Assembly (NCBI GenBank): GCA_050248735.1
Contig: JBFWRU010000006.1
Location: forward strand, 186,001 to 250,000
Length of the DNA stretch: 64,000 nucleotides
Direction of reading: 5' to 3'
Origin: JACKFE01 sp050248735
GTDB taxonomy: Bacteria > Nitrospirota > Nitrospiria > Nitrospirales > UBA8639
Numbering within the stretch: position 1 is the first letter of the stretch; each line of letters begins with the position of its first letter. The notes beneath the pieces are model-generated. The model saw nothing but the letters and a program-made list of their open reading frames with translations. It was not told the origin of the DNA and made no database searches. The translations under genes were made by a program, and so were the position numbers. This document shows, in pieces, positions 27,001 to 35,903 of the stretch.

Positions 27001-30000
27001 CCCTCTCTGTCAGTAGGATTGTTCTTAGCATTGGGACCGCGCGAGGACAGTTGCACGCCGGTCGCCAGATCATACTTGGCATCCACCTGATGCCCCAGTT
27101 CGTTGGTGGTCCGGACCACAAACAATTGCCGGGGATCGTAGGCCAATGTCGTAGAAGGCCCCTTGGGCTTTTTCTCTACCTGATTCGGGCGCGTCACCCT
27201 CAGGAGGTTCCCGGTATTAAGATCATAGAAGCGGACTGTCACCACCGCCGTCTGCGGATTGGGCTCGGGATACTCGATGGTTTCCTCTTCCACTAACCAT
27301 CTGGAGTCATATTTATGAATGTTCTTTCCCACCAATAGGGGTTGCGGATCGACCACATAGCGTTGCTCCTCCTGGGGGAGAAGCCGGTACTCCGTCGGCG
27401 TGCTCAGGAGATGATAGAGGGCCTTACGGCCCTGACTGCCGGCGGTCGCTTCGGCGTTGCGGGCATTCCCCGCCCAGTGAAATTCTTCCACATACAGGAG
27501 AGGAAGCAGTGGCATCCCGACAGGCGGCGGGCCGACATTGGGCGCCAACGCTTTCCAAATGGAGATATCGAAACGGGGGTCTCCGTTGGTGGCACAGATT
27601 TGCAAGTTTTGGTTGGCACGGCAGGTGCGGGTCTCCACCTCCCGCCGGTGATGGGTGATGATCTTATTGTTAAGCAGCAGATCGGCACCCCAGATGGTTT
27701 TAGTCAGCAGATGGGGATGACCATTGTCTGCGTCAAAGACCTGCGTTTGCACCGGCAGTCCGCCCCAGTGGAGGGAGTAATCGTAATTGGTGAAACTAAC
27801 CGCTCCGCTTGGGCTTTTCATCTTCACGCTGGTAAAGCCGCGGAAGCCCCAATCTCCATGGTTATCCTGATTGTAAATGGGAAGCTGGTAGCTGTATTCG
27901 GTGGTACTGGGAGGCGAGGCCACGCCATCCGCGCCGGGACCCGCATGCACCGTGACACTCTTCACGACCCACAGAGGATAGGGCACGCGCCCTTCCTCCT
28001 TCTTGCGGAGAACAGCCCGCGTCTGAATCCCCCCGGGGCGTCCTCCTGGCGTCCCGAGGCCACTGGGTGGACCGGCCGTCCGCTCGGCGCGCAACGGTTC
28101 ATAATCAAATTGGACGGTCCCGCCACGTCCGTTGTTGATGGTGCGGAGAAGGCGCATCCCTTGTCCGTCCTGCGGCGTCCTCCATCCCCCTACGCCGTAT
28201 CGGCATGTGGGGAAGGTGCCGTGGATCGGCTCAGGAGTGCATGACTGTAAGGCGCCCTCGTAAAGGTCCGGCCCCAGGAGCGTGTCGGCGCCGGGCATGA
28301 CGTCCGGAAGACCGTCACCGTCCAGGTCGATAAAATCCGTGGCGATGCCCCAGCCGGTATCGGAACCCCCGAAGGTAATTCGGGCGAGGGCCGGCCACCA
28401 TTTGGCGAGCTTTTCCGTTTGTCCCATCGGGACAAGTTTATCTCCCACGTTGATGAAGAGCCGGGCAACAATTGGATAAGGAACTTCCGGCTTTACTCGA
28501 GAAGGATCTTGGGCACCAGGAGGCGTTCTTTCCGGAGAGGGGACCGTCGGGAGTTCTGGGAGAGGTGCAGTCGGGAGTGCAGGTGGAATCTTGGGGCGTC
28601 TTGGACCGATGGCCCACGGATTGGTTCTGTTCTTTTGAGGAGCTTCGATGAGGACCATGTCTAGGAGCCCGTCCGCATCAATGTCGACAAGCCGGGTGGT
28701 GGTGCGAGACCAGATGTGTTTCCTCGACTCACCGAGGGATTGCGGTTGGATCAGGAATCCGGCGGTTTCCCCGACATATCCGTATCGCTCCGTTCCCCAG
28801 GCCTGGGTTTCCAGTGTGCTGCCACGAAACCCGGGAAGCACGACGGGACTCTCAAACCCCACGCCCGTGTTGTAGAAGACGTGCACGTGCCCTTGCAGGG
28901 AATCGAACGTTCCATTGGGCGAGAAGCGCGAATCCACATAGTCAGGAAGTCCGTCGCCGTTGACATCCTGCAGGGTGACTTTGGTGAACGACTCTTGGAT
29001 GATGTTCCCCGTGCTTGGACGGAATTCGCCTTTGGGGGGATCCAATGGATCTGGGATGCCAACCCTGGCACCTTCAGTTTCGACAGCGCCTTGCAGTTTG
29101 ACCCGGGCGTCTGCGTAGTAGGTATTCTTCACCAAACTGGAAAGGAAGGCCGGGACCTGCCATTGGTAGGGATTGCCTTTCGCGTCCCCCCGGAAGTTTC
29201 CTGTGCCATCCCCCCGGAACACGTGAAACACCGGTCTGAGTTGGGCAAGGGGAGTGGCTGCGGCTACACCCATCTCCTTATACACGGCGTCGAGAAGGCC
29301 GTCGCCGTCCATGTCCAAAAACCCATGCCAAGAGGATGAAGCGGCGAGATGTCCGGCTCCCACATTGGACGTGTCCCGGTCCGTTTCGAGAGGAATCGGC
29401 GAAAGAATTATTTGAGGTTGAGGGGCAAACCCTTCGCCGGTATTTTCGTAAAAACGGAAGACATACCGGCCACAACCATATTCCGGCCACATCACGGGAT
29501 GGACAAGCCTGGGGTGTGGGTTCGGTTGTGCGCCGACTTCATACGTCCGCTGCTCCCATGGAATATTGTTTTTCTTATACATGTATGAGGCGAGAGTTTC
29601 TCCACTGCATTGTTCATCGCCCCCAGGGCCTATCGTTAACTTTCTAGTTTCTGGATTAACGCACCCAGTAACCCTCTTCGGGGAGGAATCAGTTCCGGAA
29701 GGGGGCTTGCCCGGTGTATTTTCAGGAGGTCCATCGCCACGTTCAGCTGCCCTGGACCGGATTCCCGGAATTGGGACTTTTATGCCGGGGATCGGAACTT
29801 TCTTCTTCGCCGTCGGTGGCGGTTTGGTTCCTGGGGGGGTGGGTTGTGGAGCGATCACGGGAGGGCTCGCCTCCGTGCCCTTCATTCCCGACACCGGCGG
29901 CCGTAAGGTTCCCGGGGCCATCGGCTTAGGGGTGTTCACAGCCTTGCCCATGCCCGGTGGCAATGTGGCGATGGCCACACACATGGTTGGGACCTGATCC

Positions 30001-32204
30001 CTCGTACGGAATCGCACTTGCTCGCCGCTCAGCAAAGGCGCTTTGTTGAGATCCACAAGGGTAAACGAACTGTGATCGGAGCCCCCAAACCTGACATGCA
30101 CAGTCCCATCCTCGAGGGCGACAACACTTCCTACGCGGTCACCCTTCAGCAAGGGTGCCTTGAGATGCACAACTCCCGAGCCAGTGTCCACCAACCGGAA
30201 TATTTCATGAACCTGCAGATTAGCAGCCTCTTGTTCTCTTTGCGGGAGAGCATGGATCTGGTGATAAACCGCATTCGGCCTTTCGTTTTCTTTAAAGGCA
30301 ACATACTGACCATTGTGAGTGAGCAGGGCAAAGTAGTCGTCGTGCCGGATGGGCCCGTTGCTTCGCTTGATATTCTGAATTATTTGCGTATGAGGTTTTT
30401 TCTCAACTGTCACTTTTTGAATCGTGAAGGTCTCCCACTCCCGTGCCTCACGCCGATCGGCCTTGACCTCACTCCCTCCGCCACCTTCCGCAACTAGAAA
30501 AAAGCCATCTCTGCCCCTCTCTCGACAGGCTCCTGCATCGATGCAGGCAGGAAAGGGTTTGTCGGGAGGCCACAGGCGTGGATCGGTTTGGGGGCGATAT
30601 TGGTTTTGATTCGCATCGATTGCCGTGACGAGATCGGGACGGCCATCGCCGGTGAGGTCCATGAAGCGGTAACTCTGGTAGGTGGCAGGGAAGCCGGCTT
30701 CCTCTTTCGGGTCGGTGACTCCTCCTGTCACTCGCGAGAATTGATGCGAGAGACTGCAATCTTCGACGGTGTTATATCCGTCGATATTGGTGATGGGCCA
30801 ACCGGCGTCGTTGCGCACAAGCCCGGCCCATGGGATCGTGGGGAGGAGTAACCGCTTGCCCGCTTCAAACGTTCCGGTGCCGATGTTCCGGTGCCAAATC
30901 ATTTCGCAACCACCGCCTGAACTCCGGCCACCTGAGACAATATCGAGCCGTCCATCCCCATCGAAATCAAGCAACATGGAACCCACGGTCGGCCAATGGC
31001 CGGCTTTATCCAGGGAGAGCGAGTTGGACCCTCCCCCCAACACGCCAAGCGCGAACAGGGGTTCTACCGGTTCGAGTTCCCGGCGGCCATACTCGAAAGT
31101 CACCGGTGGGAGGGCCGTCGGCTTTCCATCAGGCGCGAATGCGATTTGCTGAACGGAGGTCAAGAGTCGTAGCGGGGCATGGGTGCGGCCGGTGGGGCAG
31201 CCCAATTCGGCCATGTCATAGCCCAGGTTATAGCGACGGCGTTCCGGTCCGGGGAATTGAAATTGGCCATTTTCCGAAACCTGCACCACGATAGCCGTCA
31301 GTCGTTTGGCCCCTTCATGCAGCGGGTAGCCCTGCCGGAAGGTGAAACTGGCGCCGATCGGAACGTTGCTCCCGTCGCACATTGAATCATTCTGATCGTA
31401 GTCAAAGACGATTCGTGCGTAATGTGGAAGGTTGACCGTTGGTCCGGCATTGCCCCCCCATTTTATCTCCGTGGGATACACGTCGACGGGTTGCTTAATT
31501 TTTCCGGGGTAGGCCGCCAGATTTCCAAAGGCTCTGGCATACGAATACTCAATGAAGTTGCCAAACCGGTCCTCGATCCTAGACAAGAACCATCTGCCAA
31601 TTGGTGCGGGCAACCCCGCCCCCGGTCGAGGGGCATCTTGCGAGTGTTGGGCTTCCCCAAAAGACCATGTCCAGCCGTCGGTGCTGCGCATTCTCCACAT
31701 GCGGGTGGAGCCGTCCGGGTTTTTGACCCGCTCATACCTGGCATAGGTGCCGTCAAATTCAGCCCGAAAGGCTTCCGCACCGGACGAGGCCTGTTCCGGC
31801 ACGGGCACAAGGCGCGTCCCGGAGAGGCTGCTCCGATAAAATATGCCTGTCAGCCGCCCTTGAGACGTATCGACTTCTATTTTTGGGATATTCAACGTCC
31901 AGCCCGTCGCCAGTCCGCCACGCACGGGATTGCGAGAGGAGTAGGAAAGTGACAACGAGGGCTGCATGCCCTGACGGCCTGGGGGGACCGTGATCGGGAT
32001 GGTGTAGTGCGCGGTGCCGCTTTCTCCAACGCTATGCGTTTCCTCTTCGGAGCTCAGTCGGTCCTCCACAGACGGCGCTTGCGCGGGTGCCGCGGTCAAA
32101 AACACATCGCCCGGACTGGCATACCCTGCCCGAAGGTCGGCACCCAGGAAAGCCGTCAGGACGAGCACACTCGCGAACCTTCTCCCGATTGATGTCTTCA
32201 TCAT
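24003..32204 (-). CDS. Giant secreted SpvB / FG-GAP / RHS protein
   Basis: This 2733-residue protein starts with a signal-like N-terminus (hydrophobic residues 10-22, ending before SPGDV). Residues about 50-380 match the SpvB N-terminal domain of Tc-toxin TcaC-type proteins (GTAHYTIPI, VPPGRQGMQPSLSLSYSS, GWTLNIP). Six FG-GAP/VCBS calcium-loop motifs (DFDGDGRLDIV, DLTGDGRPDLV, DMDGDGLLDAV, DVNGDGLPDYV, DIDADGLLDMV, DLDGDGLPDVM) lie between about 415 and 1300. Between the second and third there is a fascin-like beta-trefoil insertion (~555-740) and a Pro/Lys linker. A TcdB-middle-like region and YD/RHS repeats follow (~1650-2440), then the RHS core (YYGYRYYD, WTQADPLYRF, DPTGL near 2520). A ~210-residue tail with hydrophobic, Gly/Ala-rich segments ends in a Ser/Glu-rich stretch. 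Such proteins form closed shells round a C-terminal peptide; the tail here is unassigned. Confidence 0.92.
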   Translation of the reverse strand: MMKTSIGRRFASVLVLTAFLGADLRAGYASPGDVFLTAAPAQAPSVEDRLSSEEETHSVGESGTAHYTIPITVPPGRQGMQPSLSLSYSSRNPVRGGLATGWTLNIPKIEVDTSQGRLTGIFYRSSLSGTRLVPVPEQASSGAEAFRAEFDGTYARYERVKNPDGSTRMWRMRSTDGWTWSFGEAQHSQDAPRPGAGLPAPIGRWFLSRIEDRFGNFIEYSYARAFGNLAAYPGKIKQPVDVYPTEIKWGGNAGPTVNLPHYARIVFDYDQNDSMCDGSNVPIGASFTFRQGYPLHEGAKRLTAIVVQVSENGQFQFPGPERRRYNLGYDMAELGCPTGRTHAPLRLLTSVQQIAFAPDGKPTALPPVTFEYGRRELEPVEPLFALGVLGGGSNSLSLDKAGHWPTVGSMLLDFDGDGRLDIVSGGRSSGGGCEMIWHRNIGTGTFEAGKRLLLPTIPWAGLVRNDAGWPITNIDGYNTVEDCSLSHQFSRVTGGVTDPKEEAGFPATYQSYRFMDLTGDGRPDLVTAIDANQNQYRPQTDPRLWPPDKPFPACIDAGACRERGRDGFFLVAEGGGGSEVKADRREAREWETFTIQKVTVEKKPHTQIIQNIKRSNGPIRHDDYFALLTHNGQYVAFKENERPNAVYHQIHALPQREQEAANLQVHEIFRLVDTGSGVVHLKAPLLKGDRVGSVVALEDGTVHVRFGGSDHSSFTLVDLNKAPLLSGEQVRFRTRDQVPTMCVAIATLPPGMGKAVNTPKPMAPGTLRPPVSGMKGTEASPPVIAPQPTPPGTKPPPTAKKKVPIPGIKVPIPGIRSRAAERGDGPPENTPGKPPSGTDSSPKRVTGCVNPETRKLTIGPGGDEQCSGETLASYMYKKNNIPWEQRTYEVGAQPNPHPRLVHPVMWPEYGCGRYVFRFYENTGEGFAPQPQIILSPIPLETDRDTSNVGAGHLAASSSWHGFLDMDGDGLLDAVYKEMGVAAATPLAQLRPVFHVFRGDGTGNFRGDAKGNPYQWQVPAFLSSLVKNTYYADARVKLQGAVETEGARVGIPDPLDPPKGEFRPSTGNIIQESFTKVTLQDVNGDGLPDYVDSRFSPNGTFDSLQGHVHVFYNTGVGFESPVVLPGFRGSTLETQAWGTERYGYVGETAGFLIQPQSLGESRKHIWSRTTTRLVDIDADGLLDMVLIEAPQKNRTNPWAIGPRRPKIPPALPTAPLPELPTVPSPERTPPGAQDPSRVKPEVPYPIVARLFINVGDKLVPMGQTEKLAKWWPALARITFGGSDTGWGIATDFIDLDGDGLPDVMPGADTLLGPDLYEGALQSCTPEPIHGTFPTCRYGVGGWRTPQDGQGMRLLRTINNGRGGTVQFDYEPLRAERTAGPPSGLGTPGGRPGGIQTRAVLRKKEEGRVPYPLWVVKSVTVHAGPGADGVASPPSTTEYSYQLPIYNQDNHGDWGFRGFTSVKMKSPSGAVSFTNYDYSLHWGGLPVQTQVFDADNGHPHLLTKTIWGADLLLNNKIITHHRREVETRTCRANQNLQICATNGDPRFDISIWKALAPNVGPPPVGMPLLPLLYVEEFHWAGNARNAEATAGSQGRKALYHLLSTPTEYRLLPQEEQRYVVDPQPLLVGKNIHKYDSRWLVEEETIEYPEPNPQTAVVTVRFYDLNTGNLLRVTRPNQVEKKPKGPSTTLAYDPRQLFVVRTTNELGHQVDAKYDLATGVQLSSRGPNAKNNPTDREGWDRTIDGFGRILVEKVAIDPLQNPTQPYLFEVIAQNEYHDDPRTAPAAFLGGHAGVIARKLIEFGQPRQTTTATEVDGLGRVVATRALAGQTQLAVSKFFYDAAGNLVKADLPAPDKAPGTATVPYALTYDPQGRRTSALRPDQTGQRWVYDGRSTTREDLIANKGGVVSRTRTLTDALDRLVQTVEQLTGGQNWATTHYDYDGNDNVRLIRSADGIETMMHHDWLSRRVKVIRGGQVWSYLYDKNGNMTSIVAPAPSNVPSAAFTTIITYDALDRPLTRLAGRRQLSDPQLATYGPSSTTYEYDQGMNGVGRLFKVTQPHGFMTYTYEARGLIVAEQRGFSILGEKVKDTRTMTRSYNVLGAIKSLTYADAGPNALPTTVNYTYDDRGLPFQAQWAGHGVLGQAQYTAGGLVAIRSGKLDGSIEHQTTYIHDDLGRTTQQTVKAKPHNGQALLPLSDQRYSYTGSDDVATWDTTLGAGGPLVQANWTFGYDAQHQLTQATGPLGYQAAFAYSPGGRIMSANVNVANGAKRVHRRTVSYDYGVGDPEAPDVLKLPNGQPWMSLRYDEAGNLRERNIGGKIWQHVNDGADLQREVVRPDGTRELYWYDHGRQRSLIATLSPEGVIGRVRWVFGETEIWYDRNGKVTKTLANVNMNGMLARIENGNQARFLFQSPRGDVLLALDQQWQPTTPVAADFTYGPYGESVEEKGTDSKQVLERFNGKQFDQISELAYYGYRYYDERSLTWTQADPLYRFAPDIAMDQPRRFATYAFSLNNPLRYTDPTGLGVWAYIDANLWLPLKDDLDELDVHRTLQVGGGALEVVGGLASCGGSWGGGCAIAAHGLDNIQAGVRDVRTYTAKGVTKATGSELAGDLVDIGVSLGANPFRAMAVIRSADKAKKVSLGFTLSLFGRRSTELGKAGLDLAKPHNIKLAAGIATKMVANIKLSLLAIKKTQVPQDNSQSVESSCPETKGATSCSLEEDQNSSPMGEEVNSSSLNQE

Positions 32205-33072
32205 TCCCTCTCCATTTGCCAGTCACTCTACTGGAATAAATGTTCCATGCGTGACCTGCCCTGTGTGGAACATCCAGCTAATTTTTTCTGCCGGTCTTTT
32301 TATACAGAGCCAGATTAGATCTTTGGGTTTTTCCATTTCGACTACATCTACTCCTAACACTGATTCCTTTCAACCAGTGATCTCCCCCTCGCCTGAACCC
32401 TGTCTTGTCCCGTATCCGAGGCCTTCATGCACTTAGGCCCCTGTATTTTTTGGCGAAGATCAACGGGTGTTGCGACGATCGCGAACATTATCCCCAAGGT
32501 TTCCGACTGTAAACTGAGTCGGTACCACCGGAAAAGGCCGAGTAAGAATCGAGATCCCCTTCACAATTTTGACTGTAAAACATACCTTTGCCTTAAAAAA
32601 CCGCCAAGGCGTGGCGGCTGTTCCTAAATACTGAAATGTTTCCCTTTGACCGAGACCTATCTCTAGTTCCCTGGTGTGTCGCACGCTCACCTTAAATGGA
32701 TCAAAAACAAAAATTTTAAAAAACTTAAGACTGAAAAACTAAAAATGAGAAATTCATCTCAAACGGGGATGGTAATTCACGGCGGGCGGAATGAAAGGCT
32801 ATGGGACTGGATGGGGTGGATCGGGAAGAAATGGTTTGGAGACTTACACCAAACCACGCTAAGACGCTATGCCCTTGCGATGGCAAGAACCAGGAAAGTA
32901 CAGAGTGGAGGTGTAACAACCTCAACGCTCCTCTCATGGCTGCTCCTTTGGAGAATTTTTCAGAAAAATTACTTCACGGAATTTTTACCCTAGAAAATAA
33001 CGTGAATAATAGCAAGCCTCTAATTTGAATGATAAAAACCGAGGGAAAATGTCTGTAAAGTCCTGGGGGAGA
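32205..33072. other. 868-bp intergenic region
   Basis: This gap lies upstream of the giant RHS gene and downstream of the Mo/Tat operon. It is partly AT-rich. Frames of 60-105 codons exist on both strands but have no family-like sequence or good ribosome sites. It holds the terminator at 32595-32617 and presumably the RHS gene promoter. Confidence 0.5.
32595..32617 (-). terminator. Rho-independent terminator
   Basis: Read on the minus strand, CCGCCA, a five-base loop CGCCT, and TGGCGG are followed directly by six T residues. It lies about 460 bases after the ABC permease stop, so it could end the tatC-to-permease transcript or a short unrecognised transcript. Confidence 0.7.
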
Positions 33073-33864
33073 TTATTCCCCGACCCGGACGAGCATCCCA
33101 CGATCTTTGCAGATATTGAAGGTGTGATAAAACCACAGGACGATAAGCAAGAGAAATCCGGCATTGAGCCCCGTGGCCCACACCAGATGTGTGATCGGAA
33201 CCGATCCGGTGGTCAGGACCGACCGCATGCCTTCAAAGATATGCGCGGGGGGAACCATCCAGGCGATGGATTGCAGCACGGGGGGAAGCACATCAATCGG
33301 ATAAAATACACAGGAAATAGGCTGAAAGAGAAAGACCATGCCCCAGGCCAGCACCTCGGCCTGCTGTCCAAAGCGCATGATAATGGAGGTGGTCAACACG
33401 CCAATGATCCAGCCCGATACCACCAGATTAAGAATAAAGGGAAACAGCGAGAATCCCATCTGCAAAATATCATACGAATAAAAAGCCCAGGCAAAGAGCA
33501 TCATCAAACTTCCCACGGCGGTGACCTTAATGACGCTCATGGTCATGGTCGCCAGCAGATATTCCCCCACGGTGAGCGGACTGGCAAACAAATTCATGAG
33601 ATTGCGAGCCCACATTTCTTCTAAAAACGAGACCGCAATCCCTTGCTGCGCGCGAAATAAGACATCCCACAGAATCAGCGCACCTAAAAAAAAGGTGACG
33701 GCCCCATGGACTTGCACGCCAACCTTCTCCAGATAGATCGTGATGAATCCCCACACCACGAGATCTAAAAACGGCCAATAAAAGATTTCCAGCATTCTCG
33801 CAAAGCTCCGCTTATAGAGATACATGTGGCGGGACAATAAGGCAAGGATGCGGCCCAGACTCAT
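33073..33864 (-). CDS. ABC-2 type transporter permease
   Basis: The 263-residue membrane protein has about six hydrophobic segments in the ABC-2 exporter arrangement and the conserved QPISCVFYP-x-x-x-LP motif between segments (residues 186-200). It starts on an ATGA overlap with the ATPase stop, so the two are translationally coupled and form one exporter. ABC-2 exporters move polysaccharides, lipids, drugs or participate in cytochrome and enzyme assembly. The substrate is unknown; the position after the molybdenum cofactor genes suggests a role in the same maturation process, which is inference. Confidence 0.9.
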   Translation of the reverse strand: MSLGRILALLSRHMYLYKRSFARMLEIFYWPFLDLVVWGFITIYLEKVGVQVHGAVTFFLGALILWDVLFRAQQGIAVSFLEEMWARNLMNLFASPLTVGEYLLATMTMSVIKVTAVGSLMMLFAWAFYSYDILQMGFSLFPFILNLVVSGWIIGVLTTSIIMRFGQQAEVLAWGMVFLFQPISCVFYPIDVLPPVLQSIAWMVPPAHIFEGMRSVLTTGSVPITHLVWATGLNAGFLLLIVLWFYHTFNICKDRGMLVRVGE

Positions 33865-34598
33865 GGAGTATGTTGCTCTCTGGCCAATTTTAAAAATACC
33901 TCTTCCAGGTCACGTTGCCCGTACCGTTGGATGATTTCCGGAGCTGTGCCTTCCGCCACGATTTTCCCCCGTTGCAGGAAGATGATGCGATTCGACATTT
34001 CCTCCATCTCCCGCATGTTGTGGGACGTATAGAGAATACTCATGCCTTCCGAGCGTTGGTATTCTTTTAAAAATGATTTAATTTTATTCACAATATCAGG
34101 ATCCAGGCTGGCCGTGGGTTCATCGAGAAACAGCACTTTGGGTTCCGTCATGACGGCTTTGGCCAGGGTGAGTCTGGACATTTGGCCAGATGACAGCTTC
34201 CGTGTGAGTTTATGCCGGATCTCTTCCATTTCCAATTTCTTGACAATGTCATCTATGCGCCGTTGGATATGTTTGAGTTCATAGAGCCGGGCGATGACTT
34301 TGAGATTTTCCTCCACGGTTAACGAAAATGGCATCGAAATGTAGGTAGAGGAAAAATTGACCTGTCGAAGAATGGTTTCACGATGTTTGGCCAGATCGAG
34401 ACCAAACATGTGAATGTCGCCGGCAGTCGGCGTAATGAGCGCCAGGAGCATATGAATGGTGGTGGTTTTGCCGGCGCCATTGGGGCCAAGTAATCCCAGT
34501 ATCTCCCCTTCTTTGATGTCAAAGGAAATATTATCGACGGCGGTAAAATCGTGAAACCGCTTGGTCAGACCTCGGACTTCGACGACGGGTTTAGCCAT
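33861..34598 (-). CDS. ABC transporter ATP-binding protein
   Basis: The 245-residue cytoplasmic ATPase has Walker A (GPNGAGKTT, residues 38-46), the Q-loop region, the signature LSSGQMSRL (about 135-143), Walker B VLFLDEPTASLDP (156-168) and the H-loop (TSHNM). It energises the ABC-2 permease whose start codon overlaps its stop by four bases. The signature has M where G-x-x-x-R members often have K or Q, a minor change. It begins 18 bases after the cytochrome gene stop. Confidence 0.95.
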   Translation of the reverse strand: MAKPVVEVRGLTKRFHDFTAVDNISFDIKEGEILGLLGPNGAGKTTTIHMLLALITPTAGDIHMFGLDLAKHRETILRQVNFSSTYISMPFSLTVEENLKVIARLYELKHIQRRIDDIVKKLEMEEIRHKLTRKLSSGQMSRLTLAKAVMTEPKVLFLDEPTASLDPDIVNKIKSFLKEYQRSEGMSILYTSHNMREMEEMSNRIIFLQRGKIVAEGTAPEIIQRYGQRDLEEVFLKLAREQHTP

Positions 34599-34616
34599 GG
34601 GAACCGGTGGCAGCCA

Positions 34617-35315
34617 TTAAAACAGGAACCCGCCGATCTTATCCGGCAAATGGCAGGTTTCACATTTGTTGCTGAGAACTTCTTTCTCGTGAGTTTGCTT
34701 GCCGTCATGGCACCGCAGACAGTCAGCCATACTTGCAGCCCATAATTTGGAATCCGGCGGCAGGTCGGGTTCATGTGGTTGGTCATCCAATTTGACATGT
34801 CCACGAGGAATCACAATGGGGTAGCCCTTAATCGGTTGTCCATGCACCACACGGGCATGACACGTTGTGCATCCCTCCCCTTTTCCACGTTTCTCAAAGG
34901 CCTCCATATGTTCCCGATGATCCATGATCAGGCCGACATCTTTGACCGGTGGAGGTAAATCACGACTTGAGACTTCTGATACACGCAAGATTGCCCGATG
35001 ACAACTGATACATACGGAGGAATACACATGGGATTCTAGATTGTGCGGTTCCGTGGGCGAGCCGAAAAACGTGATCGCCACATCCTCAAGTCCCGCATAG
35101 ACTTTGTCATGAATAAAACCCGACACCCCAGGGCGCACATGACAATCGACACAGGTCACGTCTTTATGACTGGACTGTTTCCAGGATTCGTAGGCAGGTC
35201 GGATGGTGTGACAACTTGCACAAAACGTCGGTTGGTTCGTCAAGGGAATCGCGACGGCCCCGCCTAAGGCCAGAACCAGAAGGATGGCCCCGATAAGGGT
35301 AAGACCTTTACCCAT
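34617..35315 (-). CDS. Membrane-anchored NapC/NirT-like hexahaem cytochrome c
   Basis: The 232-residue protein has one N-terminal membrane anchor (residues 4-24) and six CxxCH haem-binding motifs (CASCH, CVDCH, CISCH, CTTCH, CLRCH, CETCH). The first two with their spacing (FCASCHT, SSHKDVTCVDCHV) are typical of the NapC/NirT/NrfH family, which passes electrons from the quinone pool to periplasmic reductases or back. Family members usually have four or five haems, so six is on the high side. It stands between mobB and the ABC genes, five bases after the mobB stop. This suggests it serves the molybdoenzyme that the other genes mature. Confidence 0.92.
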   Translation of the reverse strand: MGKGLTLIGAILLVLALGGAVAIPLTNQPTFCASCHTIRPAYESWKQSSHKDVTCVDCHVRPGVSGFIHDKVYAGLEDVAITFFGSPTEPHNLESHVYSSVCISCHRAILRVSEVSSRDLPPPVKDVGLIMDHREHMEAFEKRGKGEGCTTCHARVVHGQPIKGYPIVIPRGHVKLDDQPHEPDLPPDSKLWAASMADCLRCHDGKQTHEKEVLSNKCETCHLPDKIGGFLF

Positions 35316-35320
35316 TGTGT

Positions 35321-35824
35321 TCAGGAACCTGCGCGGAGGGGAAACCGTTGGATGATCAATTGGGCCAAGCCCCCCACATCATCGCGGTTAAACCAAGGGG
35401 CCTGGCATTCCACCTTTTTTTCTGAGGCCACGGCGAGCACCCCTTCCAAGGGAACATTGACTTCTTGGAGTTGCTCTCGAACGATCACCACTTTGGGATA
35501 GTTCTCACTTTTCCAACCCTCAGCAATGATCAGATCAATATTGCCATTCACAAAGCGATCCCGGACGTCCTCAACGGGTAATTCCTCGGGAACATCCGCA
35601 AACATCGCCAGGCTGCCCTTTGAAAGAACAATGACTGTATCGGCTCCAGCCCGCTTGTGCCGCCAACTATCCTTCCCCTGGGTATCAAGATCAAATCCAT
35701 GGCCGGCATGCTTAATAGTCGCAATGCGATAGCCCGCTCGAGTCAATTCAGGAATCAACCGCTCAATCAGCGTAGTTTTCCCACTGTTGGAGCGCCCCAC
35801 AAAAGAGAGAATTGGAGGTTTCAT
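35321..35824 (-). CDS. mobB: Molybdopterin-guanine dinucleotide biosynthesis protein MobB
   Basis: MobB is a GTP-binding adaptor for MobA in converting Mo-molybdopterin to the guanine dinucleotide form used by DMSO-reductase-family enzymes. The 167-residue product opens with the P-loop FVGRSNSGKTTL and has the family segments TIKHAGHGFDLDTQGKDSWRHKRAGA (in part) and LIIAEGWK. I start at ATG 35824; a TTG five codons earlier is less likely. No mobA is seen nearby. It lies 79 bases after moeA. Confidence 0.93.
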   Translation of the reverse strand: MKPPILSFVGRSNSGKTTLIERLIPELTRAGYRIATIKHAGHGFDLDTQGKDSWRHKRAGADTVIVLSKGSLAMFADVPEELPVEDVRDRFVNGNIDLIIAEGWKSENYPKVVIVREQLQEVNVPLEGVLAVASEKKVECQAPWFNRDDVGGLAQLIIQRFPLRAGS

Positions 35825-35903
35825 AATAATATCGATCAAAAGGTCTATAAGAAGTTCGATAGGTCAACGGGATCATTCCCCTGAAGGACAAATACTCACC
35901 TCA

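Noticed and set aside
26127..27296. Plus-strand open frame of 389 codons antisense to the giant RHS gene
   Set aside because: Composition is rich in Gly/His/Arg/Ile and has no recognisable domain; the minus-strand frame has continuous YD repeats here.
27342..28244. Plus-strand 300-codon open frame
   Set aside because: Antisense to the TcdB-middle-like part of the giant RHS protein; no independent support.
32676..32993. 105-codon plus-strand frame in the gap before the ABC permease
   Set aside because: Lys/Trp-rich start with low-complexity, no family features, and no good start site.
33025..33624. 199-codon plus-strand frame opposite the ABC-2 permease
   Set aside because: His/Gly/Asn-rich complement of hydrophobic membrane-segment codons; the permease frame is coupled to its ATPase by an ATGA overlap.
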